Source: Arthrobacter sp. KBS0702
GTDB lineage: Bacteria; Actinomycetota; Actinomycetes; Actinomycetales; Micrococcaceae
NCBI RefSeq assembly: GCF_005937985.2
Contig: NZ_CP042172.1
Span: 2,418,001 to 2,482,000, forward strand
Direction of reading: 5' to 3'
DNA: 64,000 nucleotides
Of this stretch, positions 16,998 through 25,535 are shown piece by piece; position 1 is the stretch's first letter; each line of letters opens with the position of its first letter. A program made the position numbers and the translations under genes. The notes beneath the pieces were generated by a model that searched no databases, was not told where the DNA came from, and was given only the letters and a program-made list of their open reading frames with translations.

Positions 16998-17848
16998 CGG
17001 AGGACCCGTTCGTCCTGCGGGAGGGCGCCGATCCGGAGCATCACGGCGTAGGAAAACAAGGAGACCACCAGTCCGCCGAGCAGCACCGCCGCCCCGACGG
17101 GCGAGTTGTAGGCGGCCACGGCCTCGGGCCGGCTGGCCAGGAGCACCAGGACAATCCACGGCGCGGCCACGGCGAGCCGGGCGGCGTTGACCGTCCACGA
17201 CTGCCGGGCCTCCAGTTCGCTGCGGGTCCGGGCGTTCTCCCGCAGGAATTCCGCGAGGGTGCCCAGCAGCCGGCCCAGGTCCGATCCCCCCACCTCCCGG
17301 GTCAGCCGGAGCGCCTCGACGATGCGGTCCGCAACCGGGTCGGCGAGCCGTTCCTTCAGCCGGCTCAGGGCCGGGTCGAACTGGCCTCCGGAGCGGTAGT
17401 CCGCGCCAAAGTCGCGGAACAGCGGGCGCAGCTCGGACGGTCCTTTCTCGCCCAGCTGGATCAGCGCCTCCGGCAGCGACAGGCCAGCCCGGATGGCGGA
17501 GCGCAGGTGGTCTACGACGTCGGGCCACAGCTCACGGAGCACGGCCGAGCGCTTCCGGGCCCGCCACTTCACGAGGCCCAGCGGCAGCCAGCCTCCGAAC
17601 AGGCCAAAACAGCCCGAAATCGGCCAGGATCTGGTGCCCGCGAAGAACATGAGGGTGACGAAGGCACCCACACCACAGCAGGTCGCCAGCAGGCCGAGCC
17701 GGCTGACTTTTTCGATGCCGGCGGCCCGCAGCAGGTCCTCCAGCCGGCTGACGCGCGGCGGGCGCACTGGTGTCTGCGGATGTTCCCAGGCAGACCACCA
17801 GACCAGCAGCAGTCCGGCGCCGCCAAGCACCCCCAGCAGCGGCGCCAT
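16994..17848 (-). CDS. tadB: Type II secretion F-family protein TadB
   Basis: 284 aa with the paired T2SSF helices and the domain core WPDVVDHLRSAIRAGLSLPEAL..L, followed by a C-terminal helix pair. ATG 17848 overlaps the tadA stop (ATGA). TadB and TadC are similar in length and organisation, as expected for an ancient duplication. It acts in the membrane with TadA. Confidence 0.85.
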   Translation of the reverse strand: MAPLLGVLGGAGLLLVWWSAWEHPQTPVRPPRVSRLEDLLRAAGIEKVSRLGLLATCCGVGAFVTLMFFAGTRSWPISGCFGLFGGWLPLGLVKWRARKRSAVLRELWPDVVDHLRSAIRAGLSLPEALIQLGEKGPSELRPLFRDFGADYRSGGQFDPALSRLKERLADPVADRIVEALRLTREVGGSDLGRLLGTLAEFLRENARTRSELEARQSWTVNAARLAVAAPWIVLVLLASRPEAVAAYNSPVGAAVLLGGLVVSLFSYAVMLRIGALPQDERVLR

Positions 17849-19071
17849 CAGCGCGGCTCCAGCAGCGCCGCGACGTCGTACCCGGAGCGGGCAAACTTCT
17901 CCGCCGCGGGCATCGAGTTCGCCCTGGGCCGCAGCCGGCCGTCGGCCAGGTCGAAGACCATGGACGATTCGATGACGCCGTTTTCCACCCGCCGGCCCAG
18001 CGAGAGGATCTCGGTGACCTGGCGTCGCCCGTTCGGAAGCCGGCTGCAGTGGACCACCAGGTCGATGCAGGAGGCCACGGTTGGGACCACGAAGGCACTG
18101 GAGATGTTCTCGCCGGCGAGCAGCGGCAGCGTGCAGATCTTCGTGACCGCGTCGTGGGCCGAGTTCGCATGGACGGTGCACATGCCCGGCATCCCCGAAT
18201 TCAAAGCTATGAGCATGTCCAAGCTTTCGGCTTCCCGGACTTCGCCGACCACCAAGCGGTCCGGCCGCATCCGCAGGGCCTCCTTCACCAGGCGGCGGAG
18301 CGGGATTTCGCCCTCCCCCTCAAGGTTTGGCTGCCGGCACTGCAACCCCACGACGTCGCGGAGCGGGAACTGCAGTTCAAAGATCTCCTCCACCGTGACC
18401 ACCCGTTCGCGGGTGCCGATGCTGGCAGCGAGGCAATTCAGCATGGTGGTCTTGCCTGCCTGGGTCGCGCCGGAAACCAGGATGTTCAATCCGCTGGCCA
18501 CCGCGGCGCCGAGGAACCGGGCCGACTGCGGGGTGAGCGTCCCCAGCTCCACGAGGTGCTCGAGCCGGCTGGCCCTGACCACGAACTTGCGGATGTTGAT
18601 GGCCCAGTGGCGCCGGGTGACATCCGGGATGACGACGTGCAGCCGCGAACCGTCGGGCAGCGCGGCATCGACGAACGGGGAGGACATGTCCAGCCGGCGC
18701 CCCGAGCTCTTGAGCATGCGCTCCACGAGGTCGCGGACCTGTTGATCGCTCAGCGCGATGGACGTCAGTTCCGACTCGCCGTTGCGGGCCACGAAGATTT
18801 CGTTCGGCGCATTGAGCCAGATCTCCTCGATCGCGGGGTCGTCGAGCAGCGGCTGCAGCGGCCCGAAGCCGGCGACAGCGTCAAAGACAAACCGTCGGGC
18901 CGTTTCGAGGGAACCGATGGGCGGAAGCGGCGCCAGCAGGGCTCGTTCGTCGTAGTCGCTGATTGCCTCTTCCACCAGGCGCCGGACTTCGCCGGCCTGC
19001 CGGAGGGGGTCCAGCCCGCGGCGGCGGATCAGCTCGCGGACCTCGTCCTCGACGATGCGCACAGCTTCCAC
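17848..19071 (-). CDS. tadA: CpaF/TadA-family pilus assembly ATPase
   Basis: 407 aa. The N-terminal domain contains GFGPLQPLLDDPAIEEIWLN. The ATPase domain has Walker A SGATQAGKTTML, an Asp/Glu box near VTVEEIFELQ, Walker B-region DRLVVGEVRE and the histidine box TVHANS. GTG 19071 is chosen for the GGGGG stretch just ahead; the frame extends to a TTG at 19116. It powers assembly of the Flp pilus. It leads an operon of seven overlapping genes. The usual companions TadZ and CpaB are not upstream here but appear at 56.5-58.5 kb. Confidence 0.9.
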   Translation of the reverse strand: MEAVRIVEDEVRELIRRRGLDPLRQAGEVRRLVEEAISDYDERALLAPLPPIGSLETARRFVFDAVAGFGPLQPLLDDPAIEEIWLNAPNEIFVARNGESELTSIALSDQQVRDLVERMLKSSGRRLDMSSPFVDAALPDGSRLHVVIPDVTRRHWAINIRKFVVRASRLEHLVELGTLTPQSARFLGAAVASGLNILVSGATQAGKTTMLNCLAASIGTRERVVTVEEIFELQFPLRDVVGLQCRQPNLEGEGEIPLRRLVKEALRMRPDRLVVGEVREAESLDMLIALNSGMPGMCTVHANSAHDAVTKICTLPLLAGENISSAFVVPTVASCIDLVVHCSRLPNGRRQVTEILSLGRRVENGVIESSMVFDLADGRLRPRANSMPAAEKFARSGYDVAALLEPR

Positions 19072-19196
19072 GGTGCCCCCAACATGACCGCTACCCCTCC
19101 CCCTGGGGCAGTGCAACTGGGGTTAAAGCTAAAGGAGCCGGCGCATTCGGGCAAGGGTGCCGGCCACGCTATGTGGACAAGTGGCCGGCAGCGTCC

Positions 19197-20240
19197 TTAC
19201 TCGGTCTTGGCCGCGGCAGCCTCGGCCACCGCCGCGTAGCCGTGCGGGTTGTTGCTCTGCCAGCGCCAGTGGTCCTCGCACATCTGCGCGAGGTTCCGGT
19301 GCGCGGACCAGCCCAGGTCGGCGAGCGCCGCGGAGGGGTCGGCGTAGCTGACCGCTGCGTCGCCGGGGCGGCGCGGGGCAAATTCGTAGGGCACCGGGTG
19401 GCCGGCGGCCTTGCCGAACGCCTCGATGACCTCCAGCACGGAGGAACCGCGGCCGGTGCCGAGGTTCCAGCGGAACACGCCGGCCTTGTCGCCGAGGTAG
19501 CCCAGCGCGGCCAGGTGGCCGGCAGCGAGGTCCATCACGTGGATGTAGTCGCGCACCCCGGTGCCGTCCGGCGTCGGGTAGTCATTGCCGAACACCATGA
19601 CCTTCTCGCGGCGGCCCACGGCCACCTGGGCCACGAACGGCAGCAGGTTGTTGGGGATGCCGCTGGGGTCCTCGCCGATCAGGCCGGACTCATGGGCGCC
19701 CACCGGGTTGAAGTACCGGAGCAGGGCGATGCTCCAGCGCGGGTCGGCGGCACCCAGGTCGGAGAGGATGTCCTCGATCTGTTCCTTGGTGCGGCCGTAG
19801 GGGTTGGTGGCGTCCAGCGGGGCCTTCTCGATGAGCGGAACCTCCTCGGAGGCGCCGTACACCGTCGCGGAGGAGCTGAAGACCAGGCGGCGCACACCGG
19901 CGGCGTCCATGCTGTGCAGCAGGTTCAGGGTGCCCACCACGTTGTTCTGGTAGTACCAGAGCGGCTTCTCCACGGATTCCCCCACGGCCTTCAGGCCGGC
20001 GAAGTGGATGACGGCCTCGAAACCGCCCTCGGCGAAGACGGCGTCGACGGCGGGCGCGTCGAGCAGGTCGACCTCGCGGAAGTCCACGTTCTTGCCGGTG
20101 AGCTGCTCCACCCGGCGCAGGGACTCGGGGTTCGAGTTCATCAGGTTGTCGAGGACAACAACCTCGTGCCCCTCTTCGAGCAGACAAAGCGTCGTGTGCG
20201 ATCCGATGTAGCCGGCCCCGCCGGTAACCAATACCTTCAT
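19197..20240 (-). CDS. galE: UDP-glucose 4-epimerase
   Basis: 347 aa short-chain dehydrogenase-type epimerase. The NAD-binding motif GGAGYIGSH is at the N-terminus, SSSATVYG supplies the catalytic Ser/Thr, and YGRTK is the YxxxK dyad. It interconverts UDP-glucose and UDP-galactose, the precursor that UDP-galactopyranose mutase (43.4 kb) turns into UDP-galactofuranose. The gene stands alone between the Tad operon and an acyltransferase. The C-terminal 15 residues are Ala-rich and beyond the usual fold. Confidence 0.93.
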   Translation of the reverse strand: MKVLVTGGAGYIGSHTTLCLLEEGHEVVVLDNLMNSNPESLRRVEQLTGKNVDFREVDLLDAPAVDAVFAEGGFEAVIHFAGLKAVGESVEKPLWYYQNNVVGTLNLLHSMDAAGVRRLVFSSSATVYGASEEVPLIEKAPLDATNPYGRTKEQIEDILSDLGAADPRWSIALLRYFNPVGAHESGLIGEDPSGIPNNLLPFVAQVAVGRREKVMVFGNDYPTPDGTGVRDYIHVMDLAAGHLAALGYLGDKAGVFRWNLGTGRGSSVLEVIEAFGKAAGHPVPYEFAPRRPGDAAVSYADPSAALADLGWSAHRNLAQMCEDHWRWQSNNPHGYAAVAEAAAAKTE

Positions 20241-20418
20241 GCGGTCCAGTGTAGGGCGGGAAGCGCCGGAGGTCTCATTCGGCCCGCGCGCTCCGGGATC
20301 CGCGATTGTGCCCCGCTAGCGCCCAACATTTACCATGGGAAGAGACGTCCGGAGTTTGGATGCCGGCGGAGCCCTGTGGATTTCGCGCCCGAACTGCCCC
20401 TGAAACAGGAAGTATTCC

Positions 20419-22503
20419 ATGCCGCCGATCACGGCCGAACGAACGCTCCAACGCCCGCTGGCGCGGCCCACCGCGCCGAAGTCTTCGCTGCGCAACGACA
20501 TCCAGGGCCTGCGCGCCATCGCCGTCGGCTCGGTGCTGCTCTATCACATGGGGGCGCCCTTTATCCCGGGCGGTTTCGTGGGTGTGGACGTCTTCTTCGT
20601 GATTTCCGGCTTCCTGATCTCCGGCCTGATCATCCGCGAGCTGCAGCGCACCGGAACCTTCTCCTTCTCGGCTTTCTACGCACGGCGGCTGAAGCGGCTC
20701 GCGCCGGTCTACCTGCTGGTGCTGCTGGCCTCCGGCACCGCGGTGATGACGCTGCTGACGCCGCTGCAGGCGGGCCGCTACGTCAAGGACCTGATTGCCG
20801 CGGCCCTGTACGCCGCCAACTTCAACTTCGCGACCCAGACCACCGGCTACTTTGCCGACCCGGAGCCTTCCCCGTTCGTCCACTTCTGGTCCCTGGCGGT
20901 GGAGGAACAGTTCTACTTTGTCTGGCCGATCATGCTGTTCCTGGTACTGCACCGGGCCCGCCGCTCCCGGCATCTGCTCTGGTACCTGCTGGGCGGCGTG
21001 TTTGCAGTCTCCCTCGCGTTGAGCATCGTGCTGTCCCATTCGCAGCCCACCAGCTCGTACTACCTCCTGCACACCCGGGCCTGGGAGCTCGCCGCCGGCG
21101 CGCTGACCTACCTCGTCGCGGCGAAACTGACAGCACTGACCGCCCGGCTGCGCGGCCTGCTGCTGGCGGCCGGTCTCAGCTCGGTAATTCTGTCCGCGCT
21201 GCTCATCACCAAGACCATGGAGTTCCCGGGCTGGGTGGCAATTTTCCCGGTCCTCGGCACGGTGGCCATCATCCTCGCCGGCACCGGCGGTACCATGCCT
21301 CCCGGAGCCGACCGCATCCTGGGCAATGCGCCGATGCTGTTCCTCGGCAAGATCTCCTACTCGCTGTACCTGTGGCACTGGCCGCTCCTGGTCATCCCGC
21401 AGCTGTTGGCCGCCGGACCGCTGCGCCTGCGCGAGAAGGCTGTCCTCGCCGCCGTCGCCGTCGTGCTGGCAACGCTGACCTATTACTTTGTCGAAAAGCC
21501 CTTCCAGACCCTGAACATCGACCGCCGCAAGCGCCAGACCTACGTCGTCGCACTGGGTACGACGGCGGCACTCGTCGCCGCCTTTGGCGGCTGGGGCCTG
21601 GTGCAGCAGCACGCCCTGCAGTCCGCCCAGGCATCCAGCAAGCTGACCATCAACGCGGACCGGGCCGGGACAGGCCTGGCGCCGTTCGCGGATTCGGTCG
21701 TCGACGCCAGCGGCCGCTGGATCCCGCAGGCCAAGCTCACCCCGTCGCTGGACACCGTGGACAAGGACCTGACGGATATTTTCACGAACGGGTGCAATAA
21801 CAACGGCGCGGACTACAACACCACCGGCTGCGAGTTCGGGAAACTCGACTCGCCGCGGACCGTGGTGCTCTTCGGCGACTCCCACGCCGGCCACTGGTTC
21901 CCAGCGCTGAAGAAGGCCGCCGACGTCGAGGGCTTCCGGCTGGTCACCATCACCAAGTCCGCCTGCCCGTCCGTCCAGCTCCCCATCACAGGCCACCCGG
22001 ACATCAACGGCCCCTTCAACTGTGACAAGTTCCAGCGCGGCGGCCTGGAGCGCATCCGCCAACTCAACCCCGAGCGCGTGGTGATTTCCAACTCCGAACG
22101 CAGCTACCGCAGCTTCCCCGGTGTCGGCCCCGACTATGAGAAGCAGTGGTCCGCCGGACTCAACGCACTCCTGAACGGCCTCCCGGCCGGCGCCAAGCCG
22201 GTGATCATCGGCGACAACCCGAGCTGGCAGCAAAGCCCGAACTCCTGCGTCTCCAAGCACCTGCAGGACCCGGACACGTGTGCGGTGAGCCGCGCGGATT
22301 CCTACAGCCCGGCACTGCAGGCCATGGAGAAGGATGCAGTGGCTGCCCGCAGCGGGTCCTTTGTGGACACCGTGGATCTGCTCTGCGACGAGTCCGCCTG
22401 CCCGGCGGTCTACCGCAGCGTGCTGATGTCCCGGGACGGCAACCACATCACAACTACCGCCGCCCGCGCGCTGGCGGCCCCGATCGCCGCGGCCCTGGGC
22501 TAG
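20419..22503 (+). CDS. Acyltransferase-3 / SGNH fusion protein (surface glycan O-acyltransferase)
   Basis: 694 aa. Residues about 15-380 form the acyltransferase-3 membrane domain (about 10-11 helices) with the family motif NDIQGLRAIAVGSVLLYH, the GVDVFFVISGFLI block and FYARRLKRL. The C-terminal extracytoplasmic part is an SGNH domain with VVLFGDSHAGHW and a terminal DGNH. Such proteins move acetyl or other acyl groups across the membrane and place them on cell-surface polysaccharide. ATG 20419 has AGGAAG upstream. A second, divergent homologue is at 37.6-39.8 kb. The glycan modified is probably the one assembled by this region, which is inference. Confidence 0.88.
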   Translation: MPPITAERTLQRPLARPTAPKSSLRNDIQGLRAIAVGSVLLYHMGAPFIPGGFVGVDVFFVISGFLISGLIIRELQRTGTFSFSAFYARRLKRLAPVYLLVLLASGTAVMTLLTPLQAGRYVKDLIAAALYAANFNFATQTTGYFADPEPSPFVHFWSLAVEEQFYFVWPIMLFLVLHRARRSRHLLWYLLGGVFAVSLALSIVLSHSQPTSSYYLLHTRAWELAAGALTYLVAAKLTALTARLRGLLLAAGLSSVILSALLITKTMEFPGWVAIFPVLGTVAIILAGTGGTMPPGADRILGNAPMLFLGKISYSLYLWHWPLLVIPQLLAAGPLRLREKAVLAAVAVVLATLTYYFVEKPFQTLNIDRRKRQTYVVALGTTAALVAAFGGWGLVQQHALQSAQASSKLTINADRAGTGLAPFADSVVDASGRWIPQAKLTPSLDTVDKDLTDIFTNGCNNNGADYNTTGCEFGKLDSPRTVVLFGDSHAGHWFPALKKAADVEGFRLVTITKSACPSVQLPITGHPDINGPFNCDKFQRGGLERIRQLNPERVVISNSERSYRSFPGVGPDYEKQWSAGLNALLNGLPAGAKPVIIGDNPSWQQSPNSCVSKHLQDPDTCAVSRADSYSPALQAMEKDAVAARSGSFVDTVDLLCDESACPAVYRSVLMSRDGNHITTTAARALAAPIAAALG

Positions 22504-22568
22504 TTCCCGCGGCACGGCTCGCACGCCGCGTGGAAAAGGCGCTACCCACTCCTGCAACACAGGTAACA

Positions 22569-22718
22569 TTGGCAACTGTAGTAACGCCGGTATCTGCGGT
22601 GTTATGGTGTGTCCACCATGCGGAGGCTACCGGCGGCAGCGCCGGCCCTTATGCGCACCGCGGTTCAGTGATCTGGAGGCGGTGAGACGGGAAGCCTACT
22701 TCCTCCAGGAGAACAACA
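22569..22718 (+). promoter_or_regulatory. Promoter and structured leader of the GH25 lysozyme gene
   Basis: A candidate -35 TTGGCA (22569-22574) pairs with either TATCTG (22591-22596) or TATGGT (22603-22608) as -10, giving a leader of about 100 nt. In the leader, CTGGAGG (22673-22679) can pair with CCTCCAG (22702-22708). The last two bases of CCTCCAG are the first two of the ribosome-binding site AGGAG (22707-22711). An earlier GGAGGCT (22622-22628) can compete both for CCTCC and for AGCCT (22692-22696). The GC hairpin around 22630 (CCGGC/GCCGG) lies between. The leader could therefore control translation; no known riboswitch class was recognised. Confidence 0.45.
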
Positions 22719-25061
22719 ATGAGCCGAACCCGGTCCCCTCTTCCTGTCCCATACCGCCGTTCCAGGCTGCGGTGGGGCTTTGCGGCCAGCGCCGCAATTG
22801 TCCTCTCCCTGGGGTCCGTGTCCCCCGCCTTTGCGGCCGCCCCGGCCGCCATGGCGCCGAGCAGCCTTAGCGCACCGGCCGCCGTCAAACAGGGCGCCGT
22901 GCCCGCCACATCCAGCAGCGACTTCCTCTCCACCATCGGCCCGAACGGTGCGAGCATGGGCGACGGAGTCCGGAAGTACGAGGCCAAACCCGCGGGACCT
23001 GGGGCGGCATCGGTCACCGGGACCACGGCCGGGGCCACCTGGATGCCGCCGGGGGTCCAGGGCCTGGACGTCAGCAATTACCAGGCAGGCGTTGACTGGG
23101 GAGCCGAGGTCGGCAAGGGCGCGAAGTTCGCCTACGTCAAGGCCAGCGAGGGCAACTACTACCTCAACCCAGCTTTCTCCTCCCAGTTCAACAATTCCTT
23201 CAACGTCGGGCTGGTCCGCGGCTCCTACCACTTCGCGATCCCGCACCCGGATGCGGGAACGGCCGCCGACCAGGCCCGGTACTTCGTAGCGAACGGCGGG
23301 GTCTGGTCCGGTGACGGCATGACCCTTCCGCCCCTGCTCGACATCGAATACAACCCCTACGTGGGTTCGTACTTCGGCAACACCTGCTACGACCAAACCC
23401 CGGAGCAGATCGTGGCTTGGACACGGGAGTTCTCCGACACCGTCTACGCGCTGACCAAGCGGCTTCCGGCGATTTACACGACGACGGACTGGTGGAGCAC
23501 CTGCGCCGGGAACAACGGCGGTTTCTCGGGCAACCCGCTCCACATTGCGGCCTACGGCGTGGATCAGCCCGGAGTCCTACCCAACGGCTGGCTCGGCTAC
23601 GACATCTGGCAGTACAGCAGCACCGGACCGTTTTCCGGCGACTCCAACGTCTGGCGCGGCACGCTCGCCCAGCTGAAGTCCTTCGCAGGCGGGGTTTCCG
23701 TCAACACCGGCGGGGCCATCGGCCAGGCCTGGCTGGCGGCCGGGGGCGCCAACGGCTCCTGGGGCCAGGCGACCAACCTCGAAAGCTGCAACTCCTCCTT
23801 GTGCCTGCAGGTGTTCGAGCGGCGGATGGCCTACTGGACAGCCCAGCGAGGCGTCCTGACCGTGGGCACGTCCGGCGGCATCGGTTCCACGTGGCGTAGT
23901 TCCGGTGCGGCTGCGGGCCGATACGGACTGCCGGTCGCCAACGAAGGTTGTACCAGCACCTACTGTGTCCAGAACTTCGAGACCGGCGACCTGTACTGGT
24001 CCGCCAACACCGGCGTGCAGTCAATCTATGTCGGCACGGACAACTCCACTATCGGTGCCTACTGGAAGAAGCAGGGCGGACCCAACAGCAAGTACGGCCT
24101 GCCCACCTCCGGCGAATCCTGCGCCGCCAGCTACTGCGCCCAGTATTTCGAACGCGGGTCGATCTACTGGACCGCGGCGACTGGCATCCAGCCGGTCTTC
24201 ACCAACGCCGACAGCTCCACGGTGGGCGGGGTCTGGACCAAGCTTGGCGGCATCAACAGCAAGTACGGGTTCCCGACCGCGGCCGAGAAATGCTACTCCA
24301 ACTACTGTGAGCAGCTCTTCCAGCGCGGCCGGGTCCTGTGGAGCGCGGCCGGCGGCACCCAGCCGGTCTTCACCAACGGCGACAACTCCACGATCGGCGG
24401 CCTCTGGGTCAAGGCCGGCGCATCGGCCAGCCGGTACGGCTTCCCCATCGGGCCCGAGACCTGCACGGCAACCTCCTGCCAGCAGCGCTTCCAGTACGGC
24501 ACGATCGTCTGGAGCGCCGCCGGCGGCATCCAGCCCCTGTACTACAGCACTGACAACTCCACCATCGGGGCCTACTACACGCTGAACCTTGGCGGCACCA
24601 CCGGCAAGTTCGGCTTCCCGATCAGCGCCGAAACCTGCCAGAACAACGCCTGTGTGCAGAAGTTCCAGTACGGCAATGTGTACTGGAGCGCCGCTGGCGG
24701 GATCCAGCCGGTATGGACCAACGGCTCCACCGCCACCATCGGCGGCTACTACGAATCCCTGGGCGGCCCGGCCAGCGCACTGTCCTACCCGGCCAGCGCC
24801 GAGCAGTGCAAGGGCACCATCTGCTACCAGCGGTTCCTCTCCGGCTACGTGACCTGGGCCGCCTCCACCGGGCTGCAGACGGTGAACACCACGAAGGAGA
24901 TCGGCAAGGCCTGGCTTGGCCAGGGCGGCGTCGACGGGGCCCTCGGCGTCCCGCGGGACCGCGAGTTGTGCTCCGGCACCACGAGCTGCACCCAGAACTT
25001 CGTGAATGGGACCATCCGCTGGTCCTCCACGGGCGGCGTCGTGATCGTGAAGAACCCCTAG
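22719..25061 (+). CDS. Secreted GH25 lysozyme with eight LGFP-type repeats
   Basis: 780 aa. It has a signal peptide (RLRWGFAASAAIVLSLGSVSPAFA), a short linker, then a GH25 muramidase domain at about residues 113-320. The catalytic acids are seen in GLDVSNYQ (D117) and DIEYN (D208, E210). From about residue 330 to the end there are eight repeats of 52-57 residues with the LGFP-like core YGFP and WSAAGG. Each of the eight carries a pair of cysteines 5-6 residues apart, probably a disulfide. LGFP repeats are thought to bind cell-wall polysaccharide. The enzyme cuts peptidoglycan between MurNAc and GlcNAc. ATG 22719 has AGGAG 7 bp before it. It is monocistronic and has its own terminator. Confidence 0.9.
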   Translation: MSRTRSPLPVPYRRSRLRWGFAASAAIVLSLGSVSPAFAAAPAAMAPSSLSAPAAVKQGAVPATSSSDFLSTIGPNGASMGDGVRKYEAKPAGPGAASVTGTTAGATWMPPGVQGLDVSNYQAGVDWGAEVGKGAKFAYVKASEGNYYLNPAFSSQFNNSFNVGLVRGSYHFAIPHPDAGTAADQARYFVANGGVWSGDGMTLPPLLDIEYNPYVGSYFGNTCYDQTPEQIVAWTREFSDTVYALTKRLPAIYTTTDWWSTCAGNNGGFSGNPLHIAAYGVDQPGVLPNGWLGYDIWQYSSTGPFSGDSNVWRGTLAQLKSFAGGVSVNTGGAIGQAWLAAGGANGSWGQATNLESCNSSLCLQVFERRMAYWTAQRGVLTVGTSGGIGSTWRSSGAAAGRYGLPVANEGCTSTYCVQNFETGDLYWSANTGVQSIYVGTDNSTIGAYWKKQGGPNSKYGLPTSGESCAASYCAQYFERGSIYWTAATGIQPVFTNADSSTVGGVWTKLGGINSKYGFPTAAEKCYSNYCEQLFQRGRVLWSAAGGTQPVFTNGDNSTIGGLWVKAGASASRYGFPIGPETCTATSCQQRFQYGTIVWSAAGGIQPLYYSTDNSTIGAYYTLNLGGTTGKFGFPISAETCQNNACVQKFQYGNVYWSAAGGIQPVWTNGSTATIGGYYESLGGPASALSYPASAEQCKGTICYQRFLSGYVTWAASTGLQTVNTTKEIGKAWLGQGGVDGALGVPRDRELCSGTTSCTQNFVNGTIRWSSTGGVVIVKNP
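23709..25058 (+). repeat. Eight cysteine-bearing LGFP-type repeats
   Basis: The repeats begin GAIGQAW, GIGSTW, STIGAYW, STVGGVW, STIGGLW, STIGAYY, ATIGGYY and EIGKAW. The third to fifth contain YGLPTSGESC, YGFPTAAEKC and YGFPIGPETC followed by a second cysteine. Repeats 3 to 6 are the most alike. The first and last are more degenerate, as expected for capping units. Confidence 0.85.
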
Positions 25062-25092
25062 CGCGGGAGTCGTCGGGGCGCAGCGCCTAGAC

Positions 25093-25140
25093 AAAAGGGC
25101 CGGGCCCGGAACCAGCAATGGTTCCGGGCCCGGCCCTTTT
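25093..25140. terminator. Bidirectional terminator after the GH25 gene
   Basis: A perfect stem of about 20 bp runs from AAAAGGGCCGGGCCCGG to its complement ending in CCCTTTT, with an AGCAAT loop. The A- and T-runs on either side allow it to serve both the lysozyme gene and the converging DUF2304 gene. Confidence 0.9.
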
Positions 25141-25157
25141 GGTGTGAAACGCCGCGG

Positions 25158-25520
25158 TTAGTGGACCTGCGCCTGGGCGGCGATCTCGGGGCGGGGCACC
25201 TCGTCGATGGCGATGCGCCGTGCAAGCTTCGTGGTCGAGATCTCCATGTGGCGGAAACGCTGGTAGGTGGTCGACATAAAGACCAGCACCGAGACGATGG
25301 TGCCGTAGAGCACGAGGTCGGTGCCGCGGCCTACGCCGAAGAAGTTGGCCACGGTGGAGAGCATGCCGGGGAAGAAGATCGAGAGCACCGCCACGACGGC
25401 GAACACGATCAGCATCATCCGGCGGATGGCCAGGTGGCGGGCGTTCGAGCCGCCGCGCATAAGCGCCACCGAGACGATGATGACGGCAAGGACAAGCGCG
25501 ATCTGGACGAAAATCAACAT
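25158..25520 (-). CDS. DUF2304 membrane protein
   Basis: 120 aa with three hydrophobic helices: one at the N-terminus, one around MMLIVFAVVAVLSIFFPGML and one around VLYGTIVSVLVFMSTTY. DUF2304 proteins are habitually encoded beside dolichol-phosphate-mannose-synthase-like GT2 enzymes, as here, where it follows the GT2 gene by 15 bp. It probably anchors or assists the glycosyltransferase at the membrane. The biochemical role is not established. Confidence 0.8.
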   Translation of the reverse strand: MLIFVQIALVLAVIIVSVALMRGGSNARHLAIRRMMLIVFAVVAVLSIFFPGMLSTVANFFGVGRGTDLVLYGTIVSVLVFMSTTYQRFRHMEISTTKLARRIAIDEVPRPEIAAQAQVH

Positions 25521-25535
25521 CTCAGGGGGCCTTTA

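Noticed and set aside
22603..22718. c-di-AMP (ydaO) riboswitch, often found before wall-lytic enzymes in actinobacteria
   Set aside because: The leader is too short and lacks the conserved ydaO blocks that I know; only generic pairing potential is supported.
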